A DNA stretch of 43,362 nt from the NCBI GenBank assembly GCA_903862855.1, contig CAIOZW010000362.1:1-43362 (forward strand), written 5' to 3'. Positions 38,728-43,362 of this stretch are shown piece after piece. Source of the stretch: an uncultured Acidobacteriota bacterium. Lineage in GTDB: Bacteria > Acidobacteriota > Blastocatellia > RBC074. Positions within the stretch are counted from its first letter, which is position 1, and each line of letters starts with the position of its first letter. The translations under genes and the position numbers were made by a program. The notes under the pieces are model-generated. The model did not search any database. It had not been told where the DNA came from and saw only the letters and a program-made list of their open reading frames with translations.

Positions 38728-39825
38728 ATGGACAGCCTGATTCTATCCAACCTTCGTCAGCGCCCAACCCGAACCCTGATCAGTGTCAGCGGCGTTGCAC
38801 TCGGTGTGATTCTCGTCATTCTCAATACCGGACTTGTGCGTGGGATGCTCAACGACCGCATTCGCCGTGAGCAGGGGCTCGGCGCAGAGATTCAGTTTAC
38901 GCGCAAGGGATCGAGTGTCCTCTCTCCATCCTCGATCATGTCCCTCGACGTTCGATATGGTGACCGCCTGCGACAGGTCGAGGGAGTGCGGATGGTCAGC
39001 CCCGTCGGGCGTTACGTCCAGAGCGGGCAGTCTGGTCTGGGGTTTGAACAGGTCGATGGGATCGATTTTCCAAGTTATGCGGCGATCAGCGGGCTGAAGA
39101 TCGTCGAGGGGCGCGTCTTTGCCAGTGAGCGGGAGGTGATCATTGATGAGATCAAGGCCCGCCAGAGCAAGCTCGGAATCGGCAGCACCATCCAGGTCTT
39201 CGGCAAGTCACTCGATGTCGTCGGCATCTATGGTCCCGAATCCGGGGCTCGGATCAAAATGGATCTGACGCATCTCCAGAACTATCTCGTGGCCGAGAAC
39301 AAGTGTACATTCATCATGCTCAAGGTCGATGACCCGGGACGACAACAGGAGGTGCAGGAGCGCATCAACAGCGAACTGCCTGGAAACATTGTCATCCTGA
39401 CCCGCGATATCGCCACCGGCTTTGGCCGGGCAATCCCCGGAATTGACGGTTTCGTGAAGGCGGTGCTGGTCCTCTCGACGATCGTCAGCCTGCTGGTGAT
39501 TCTCCTCGCGATGTACACGACGATCACCGAACGGACCCGAGAAATCGGCATCCTCAAATCTCTCGGCGCATCGAAGGGATACATCATTGGAGTAATCGAG
39601 AAGGAGGCCCTGACGATCAGTATCATCGGGGTGGCCGCCGGGCTTGTCGTGGCCTTCGCCGCCGGCTGGGTGATCGAACGGATGACCAGTCTGCAGCTCG
39701 AGTTTCACTGGACATGGACACTCATGGCCACGGGCATTGGCCTGGTTGCAGGGGCACTCGGGGCCCTCTACCCCGCCATCCGCGCGGCCAGACAGGATGC
39801 GGTTAAGGCTATCTCCTATGAGTAA
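38728..39825 (+). CDS. ABC transporter permease, LolC/E-MacB (FtsX) type
   Basis: A 365-residue inner-membrane permease with the type VII ABC layout. Helix 1 lies near 16-37. A large periplasmic MacB_PCD-like domain covers about 40-240. Three more helices lie near 245-268, 290-318 and 328-352. The FtsX-domain signature [21 protein letters not shown] follows the second helix, and [17 protein letters not shown] ends the protein. It is shorter than E. coli LolC/LolE (about 400). Only one permease gene is present, so a homodimer (LolF-like use) is likely. It lies 57 bases after the LolB-like gene and 102 bases before the ATPase gene. Confidence 0.88.
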   Translation: MDSLILSNLRQRPTRTLISVSGVALGVILVILNTGLVRGMLNDRIRREQGLGAEIQFTRKGSSVLSPSSIMSLDVRYGDRLRQVEGVRMVSPVGRYVQSGQSGLGFEQVDGIDFPSYAAISGLKIVEGRVFASEREVIIDEIKARQSKLGIGSTIQVFGKSLDVVGIYGPESGARIKMDLTHLQNYLVAENKCTFIMLKVDDPGRQQEVQERINSELPGNIVILTRDIATGFGRAIPGIDGFVKAVLVLSTIVSLLVILLAMYTTITERTREIGILKSLGASKGYIIGVIEKEALTISIIGVAAGLVVAFAAGWVIERMTSLQLEFHWTWTLMATGIGLVAGALGALYPAIRAARQDAVKAISYE

Positions 39826-39927
39826 CGCTGCCTGCTGCGCCGATGTGCGCACCGGTAAATAAAGTCTACCGGTCAAGATCAAATCATATCCTGCAAGAGA
39901 CCGGGGCAGGACGATCGACACGAACTT

Positions 39928-40629
39928 ATGAGCCATATACTTCTGACTGAAAATCTGACCATGACCTACCGCATTGGCAAAGTCGATGTTCATGCCCTGC
40001 GGGGAGTCGATCTGGCCGTCGAACCTGGCGAGTTCGTGTCGATCATGGGACCTTCCGGGTGCGGGAAATCGACGCTGCTCCACATCCTTGGCGGTCTGCT
40101 CAGCCCATCGAGCGGTCGTGTCGTCATCGATGGCGAGGATCTGACCAGGATGAGCGATGCCTCTCGAACCGATGTCCGGCGACGCAAGATCGGGTTCGTC
40201 TTCCAGCGATTCAATCTCTTTCCGACCCTGACCGCAGAAGGAAACCTGAGGCTGGCCGAACACATTCATGGCCGTGGTCGTCCGACCATCGACAACCAGA
40301 CCCGCCGCGATGTCTTGAAGTTGCTCCGTCTCGAAAATAAAATGGCTCATCGGCCTCTCGAGATGTCGGGAGGCGAGCAGCAGCGGGTGGCCATTGCGCG
40401 GGCGGTCATCAATCGACCAGCAATCATCCTCGCCGATGAACCGACTGGCAACCTCGACTCAGAGAATTCTGACCTGGTTCTCAACATGCTCAAGGAGCTG
40501 AATCGTGAGCTGAACCAGACGATCGTCATGATCACCCACAATCCCGAGGCGGCGGCGGTCGGGCGGCGCATGATCGAGATGCGCGATGGGGCGATCATCC
40601 GTGACAGCCGACAGCCGGATCTCCGTTAA
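39928..40629 (+). CDS. lolD: ABC transporter ATPase, LolD/MacB type
   Basis: A 233-residue cytoplasmic ATPase. Walker [10 protein letters not shown] is at 41-49, the signature [14 protein letters not shown] near 148, and Walker [15 protein letters not shown] near 171. H-loop histidine is in MITHNPEAA. The sequence [31 protein letters not shown] is typical of the LolD/MacB/FtsE class. It pairs with the single permease encoded upstream. The small one-helix gene begins 3 bases after the stop. Lipoprotein release is suggested by the LolB- and LolA-like neighbours; antimicrobial-peptide export (MacB-like) is the main alternative. Confidence 0.9.
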   Translation: MSHILLTENLTMTYRIGKVDVHALRGVDLAVEPGEFVSIMGPSGCGKSTLLHILGGLLSPSSGRVVIDGEDLTRMSDASRTDVRRRKIGFVFQRFNLFPTLTAEGNLRLAEHIHGRGRPTIDNQTRRDVLKLLRLENKMAHRPLEMSGGEQQRVAIARAVINRPAIILADEPTGNLDSENSDLVLNMLKELNRELNQTIVMITHNPEAAAVGRRMIEMRDGAIIRDSRQPDLR

Positions 40630-40631
40630 AA

Positions 40632-41018
40632 ATGTTCAAATTGCCCGAAGGAATAAGACGCACCATCAACTGGTCATACGAGCGAGGATCGTGGCAGTAC
40701 GACCTCCTCTGCCTGCTGATCATTGCGGTGATCTTTCTCGTCCCAAGTCGTTATTTCGGCGACCGTGATCGTCCTGCCCCATCCGGAATCACTGCACCGC
40801 TGAACTCGGGTGTGGATGGAGTACCGATGACCGAAGTCAGCGTCGAACAGGTCAATGCCCTGCTTCGTCTGCGGGAGCGCTCCGATCTCATCGATTTTCC
40901 GGTCGAAGCACTTGGTTTATACCTTCAGGAACAATACAATCGACCGGTCAGGATTCTCCGCTACGAGCAGTCTGCCGGTTCCCAGCAGCAGCCTACCTAC
41001 CGGGTCTGGTTTGAGTAG
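40632..41018 (+). CDS. Unknown one-helix membrane protein next to LolD-type ATPase
   Basis: A 128-residue protein with a basic, aromatic N-terminus (RRTINWSYERGSWQYD), one membrane helix (about 24-41) and an extracytoplasmic part of about 85 residues. The mature domain contains EVSVEQVNALLRLRERSDLIDF and YLQEQYNRPVRILRYEQ, ending in YRVWFE. I recognise no family. It starts 3 bases after the ATPase stop, which implies coupling, and precedes the LolA-like gene by 190 bases. Its placement suggests an accessory of the exporter; nothing in the sequence proves it. Confidence 0.7.
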   Translation: MFKLPEGIRRTINWSYERGSWQYDLLCLLIIAVIFLVPSRYFGDRDRPAPSGITAPLNSGVDGVPMTEVSVEQVNALLRLRERSDLIDFPVEALGLYLQEQYNRPVRILRYEQSAGSQQQPTYRVWFE

Positions 41019-41038
41019 CGGACTGGACCACCGGTGAC

Positions 41039-41060
41039 CTGTTGGCGATCTGTTGGCGAT
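41039..41060. repeat. 11-bp direct repeat in the LolA leader
   Basis: CTGTTGGCGAT occurs at 41039-41049 and 41050-41060, with a partial third copy (CTGTTGAAT) after it. It directly precedes the hairpin at 41066-41094. Confidence 0.8.
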
Positions 41061-41065
41061 CTGTT

Positions 41066-41094
41066 GAATCGATAGACGTTGGCAACGTCGATTC
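41066..41094 (+). terminator. Hairpin between the one-helix gene and LolA
   Basis: GAATCGA pairs with TCGATTC and an inner CGTT pairs with AACG around loop GGC, with a four-base bulge. TTTC follows. It may attenuate read-through into lolA or be an mRNA-processing site. The weak T-tract makes a full terminator uncertain. Confidence 0.4.
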
Positions 41095-41208
41095 TTTCAG
41101 AAATCGCCCGGAATAGCGGCCGACTCTGGTGGAGTTGTCAATTTGCGGACAGGATCCGGTCCTCGAGCCGGAGTTGCTGATCCGTTGTCGGAGAAGGATT
41201 GAACATTC

Positions 41209-41913
41209 ATGAAGAACTTTCTGATCAGTATGATCGCCGCTGGCCTGGTCAGTGTCGTCCCGGTTGGGGCGACCACCGGTAGCCTGGCGCCGCAGCAACT
41301 GCTGACCGGCATTCTCAACAAGATGGAGAAGGCTCACCAGGAGCTCAAAAGCCTCCGGGCTGAACTGCTCCAGCAGAAGACCAATTCGCAGATCGGGATT
41401 ACCGATAATGAATATGGCTCCATGATCTACAAGCCCTCGACCGGGCGTGGCAAAGGTCGGCTGCGGATCGACTATACCCGGCCTACCAAGGACACGATCG
41501 CGCTGGTCGGTGACAATGTCATCTTCTACCAGCCACGCCTCAACCAGGTCTTCAAATCGAGTCTCGCCAAGGCTGCCAAGGGAAAGGCAGGTGGCCTTAC
41601 CCAATTGATCGGCCTTGACGGTTCGATCAAGTCCCTCGCCTCAAACTACAATATCGAGTTTCTCAAGGACGAGACGATCAATGGCCAGAAGACAACGCTG
41701 CTTCGCCTGACCCCGAAGACAGCAGGACAATTTTCGGCAATCGACATCTGGGTCAACCAGCAGAACTGGATTCCTGCCCAATGGAAACTTATCGAGCGTA
41801 ATGGCGACTACACGATCGTCTCGCTCAGGAATGTTCAATTGAACACCCCCATCTCCGATGGGGCGTTCAACGTGGCGATCCCCAGTGGCGTCAAGGTTGT
41901 CGACAAGATTTAA
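41209..41913 (+). CDS. lolA: LolA-like periplasmic lipoprotein carrier
   Basis: A 234-residue exported protein. A signal peptide (about 1-22) is followed by the LolA half-barrel: [55 protein letters not shown], then [58 protein letters not shown]. The last phrase matches the usual LolA ending. No lipobox cysteine is present, so it is soluble in the periplasm. GAGAAGGA precedes the ATG. It probably ferries lipoproteins released by the LolD-type complex encoded upstream. The radical SAM gene starts 16 bases after its stop. Confidence 0.85.
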   Translation: MKNFLISMIAAGLVSVVPVGATTGSLAPQQLLTGILNKMEKAHQELKSLRAELLQQKTNSQIGITDNEYGSMIYKPSTGRGKGRLRIDYTRPTKDTIALVGDNVIFYQPRLNQVFKSSLAKAAKGKAGGLTQLIGLDGSIKSLASNYNIEFLKDETINGQKTTLLRLTPKTAGQFSAIDIWVNQQNWIPAQWKLIERNGDYTIVSLRNVQLNTPISDGAFNVAIPSGVKVVDKI

Positions 41914-41929
41914 GCAGACAAGTAAAGAC

Positions 41930-42937
41930 ATGAAAGATCTGACCAGCAGTAAATTGAGCCGCGTGGTGCGGGAAGCGAAACTTGTCACAAAGGGACTGCG
42001 CTCGACGAAACACCCGATTCTTGCCCACATCATCCCGATGCGGCGCTGCAATCTCGCGTGCGGGTATTGTAATGAGTATGACAAGGTATCTGATCCCGTG
42101 CCGCTCGAGACCGTCAAGAAGCGACTCGATCGCCTCGCCTCATTTGGAACGACCGCCATTACGATCAGCGGTGGAGAACCGCTTCTCCACCCGGGGATCT
42201 TCGAGATCATCTCCCATATCCGGGCCCACGGGATGATCGCCGGGCTGATCAGCAATGGCTACTACATGACCCGCGAAAATATCGCGAGGCTGAATCAGGC
42301 CGGGCTTGAATATCTCCAGATCAGTATCGACAACGTGACGCCCGACAAGGTCTCACAGAAGAGCCTCAAGGTTATCGACCGCTATCTCCGATACCTCTCC
42401 GAGGACGCACGGTTTCACATCAACATCAATTCGGTAATCGGCGGTGGCATCAAGAACCCCGAGGACGCGCTGGTTGTCGCCCATCGTGCGGTAGAGCTTG
42501 GTTTCGGGTCGACGCTCGGGATCATTCATGACCACAGTGGACAGCTCAAGCCTCTCAGTGGAACTGAAGAGGAGGTTTACAAGAAGCTGCGTCGGTATGG
42601 CAAGAAAAAGTTTGGATGGCTCAACAATTTCCAGGACGATCTCGCCTACGGGCGCCCTCACAACTGGCGCTGCCGGGCGGGAGCAAGGTATCTCTACATC
42701 TGTGAAGATGGGCTTGTCCATTACTGCTCGCAGCAGCGGGGCTATCCGGCAATTCCACTCGAAGAGTATACGCTCGAGCACATCGAACGCGAGTTCAACA
42801 ACGAGAAGCCCTGCGCCAAATACTGTACCATCGCCTGCGTTCAGCAGGTGGCCATGATGGACAACTGGCGTTCGCCCCAGCAGTCGACCGAAGAACCGGA
42901 AGCATTCTCCGGCACTCCGGAGAATGTCAACCCCTGA
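41930..42937 (+). CDS. Radical SAM protein with C-terminal cysteine cluster
   Basis: A 335-residue cytoplasmic enzyme. The radical SAM cluster motif CNLACGYC places ligands at C40, C44 and C47. [11 protein letters not shown] is the SAM-binding GGE motif, and [11 protein letters not shown] is a later barrel strand. The C-terminal part has about six cysteines ([19 protein letters not shown] and CAKYCTIAC), suggesting a SPASM/Twitch-like auxiliary FeS cluster. Such proteins modify peptides or small molecules, and HpnH-like members act on lipids. The reaction here is unknown. It lies 16 bases after the LolA-like gene and before a hairpin terminator, so it is probably the last gene of the Lol-like operon. 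Confidence 0.85.
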   Translation: MKDLTSSKLSRVVREAKLVTKGLRSTKHPILAHIIPMRRCNLACGYCNEYDKVSDPVPLETVKKRLDRLASFGTTAITISGGEPLLHPGIFEIISHIRAHGMIAGLISNGYYMTRENIARLNQAGLEYLQISIDNVTPDKVSQKSLKVIDRYLRYLSEDARFHININSVIGGGIKNPEDALVVAHRAVELGFGSTLGIIHDHSGQLKPLSGTEEEVYKKLRRYGKKKFGWLNNFQDDLAYGRPHNWRCRAGARYLYICEDGLVHYCSQQRGYPAIPLEEYTLEHIEREFNNEKPCAKYCTIACVQQVAMMDNWRSPQQSTEEPEAFSGTPENVNP

Positions 42938-42978
42938 GGTCGTAGTCGGCTCAGATCGACGGAGACGAACCAGATATC

Positions 42979-43017
42979 GCCGGCGCGGGAGCCCATCGAG
43001 AGGCTCCTGGCGCCGGC
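42979..43017. terminator. Strong GC-rich hairpin after the radical SAM gene
   Basis: GCCGGCGC/GCGCCGGC with an inner GGAGCC/GGCTCC forms a stem of about 14 bp with an 8-base loop. TTACTGTTTCTG follows on the plus strand. It is between the convergent radical SAM and pyruvate kinase genes and could serve the plus-strand transcript. Confidence 0.7.
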
Positions 43018-43061
43018 TTACTGTTTCTGATGGTCCGGTCCGCATTCACCAGGTCGACAGA

Positions 43062-43362
43062 TCACCCATCCATCGACTTCATCTCACCAATCCGGTGAAG
43101 CTTCATCATGGAACTCAGGCTGGGTTGTTCGGGAAGGAGTCCGGCCATGGCCACAACTGTCTCACCGCGTTTCGCAAGCCCTTTCGAGACGATTGCCTCG
43201 TCAGCGCGGGCGAGCAGTGCAGAGGTGTGCCCGGAAAAGTCGAGCAGGCAGGGCTCGATTCCCCAGACTGCGGCAAGGGATCGGTAGGTTGTCTCGTGTG
43301 GAGTTACGGCAACGATGCGCTGGGACGGCCGCAAGGCAGCCAGGTGGCGGGCCATATTGCCG
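43062..43362 (-). CDS. pyk: Pyruvate kinase, C-terminal part (cut by window edge)
   Basis: The last about 99 residues of a pyruvate kinase. The frame runs off the window; the first complete codons read [21 protein letters not shown]. This is the family's C-terminal domain start, in which the SG(N/R)TAR-like sequence binds allosteric phosphate in regulated enzymes. It is followed by [10 protein letters not shown] and [13 protein letters not shown]. The enzyme makes pyruvate and ATP from phosphoenolpyruvate in glycolysis. An internal ATG at 43355 is not the true start. The C-terminus extends about 20 residues past the usual last strand ([19 protein letters not shown]), which includes the common MKLHRIG end motif. 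Confidence 0.85.
   Translation of the reverse strand, partial: GNMARHLAALRPSQRIVAVTPHETTYRSLAAVWGIEPCLLDFSGHTSALLARADEAIVSKGLAKRGETVVAMAGLLPEQPSLSSMMKLHRIGEMKSMDG

Noticed and set aside
39208-40350. 380-codon minus-strand frame across the permease and ATPase genes
   Set aside because: It spans two genes with certain motifs on the plus strand and their spacer, and its sequence is His/Asp/Gly-rich without recognisable domains.

Overview
The window is bacterial chromosome. It has dense, co-oriented genes, many ATG/TGA overlaps, frequent GTG and TTG starts with clear Shine-Dalgarno sequences, and moderately high GC. The gene mix suggests a diderm, heterotrophic member of the Acidobacteriota, possibly Blastocatellia. 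The clues are a GWxTD-domain protein, a soluble Ser/Thr kinase with TolB-like and TPR regions, a GAF-GAF-SpoIIE phosphatase, a MauG/CCP di-heme peroxidase, Lnt and Lol outer-membrane lipoprotein machinery, and EutN/CcmL microcompartment proteins. This assignment is inference from gene content; no rRNA is present. I see no insertion sequence, phage, integrase or CRISPR.

Layout. 1-4032 (minus): an acetate-uptake operon, DUF485 protein, then ActP-like symporter, then acetyl-CoA synthetase. 4402-5951 (plus): an APH-fold phosphotransferase and a membrane-anchored beta-sandwich protein, followed by a 21-bp tandem repeat. 6199-11289 (plus): a tightly coupled trio of Ser/Thr kinase, MgtE magnesium transporter and di-heme cytochrome c peroxidase. 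11306-14422 (minus): MurJ, ornithine carbamoyltransferase and a small DMT-type membrane protein. 14616-17268 (minus): a Tat-exported Gfo/Idh/MocA oxidoreductase and an exported M19 dipeptidase. 17661-19984 (plus): a SPOR-like membrane protein coupled to Lnt. 20047-23639: a small lipoprotein (minus), ThiE-GlcD (plus) and a membrane M50 protease (minus). 23716-26937: a Cys-rich zinc-ribbon protein (minus), a large uncharacterised protein with a PD-(D/E)XK-like C-terminus, and TruB (both plus).

26995-29163 (minus) is the most distinctive part. Two overlapping EutN/CcmL-type pentamer genes are followed by an 11-bp-overlapping gene for a 99-residue protein. That protein has an encapsulation-peptide-like N-terminal helix and a four-cysteine tail. 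A glutathione-independent formaldehyde dehydrogenase/aldehyde dismutase-type gene follows, closed by a clean intrinsic terminator. No hexameric shell gene is present. It reads as a satellite microcompartment operon for aldehyde chemistry.

29266-34458: a HAD hydrolase, the GAF-SpoIIE phosphatase, a peroxiredoxin, tRNA-Ala(GGC), an alpha/beta hydrolase and a zinc alcohol dehydrogenase. 34653-36861: an FKBP isomerase and the GWxTD protein, converging on a bidirectional terminator. 37651-42937 (plus): an operon-like run of a LolB/LolA-like lipoprotein, a LolC/E-MacB-type permease, a LolD-type ATPase, an unknown one-helix protein, a LolA-like carrier and a radical SAM protein. It looks like a compact lipoprotein-trafficking module. 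The window ends in the 3' part of a pyruvate kinase gene (minus).
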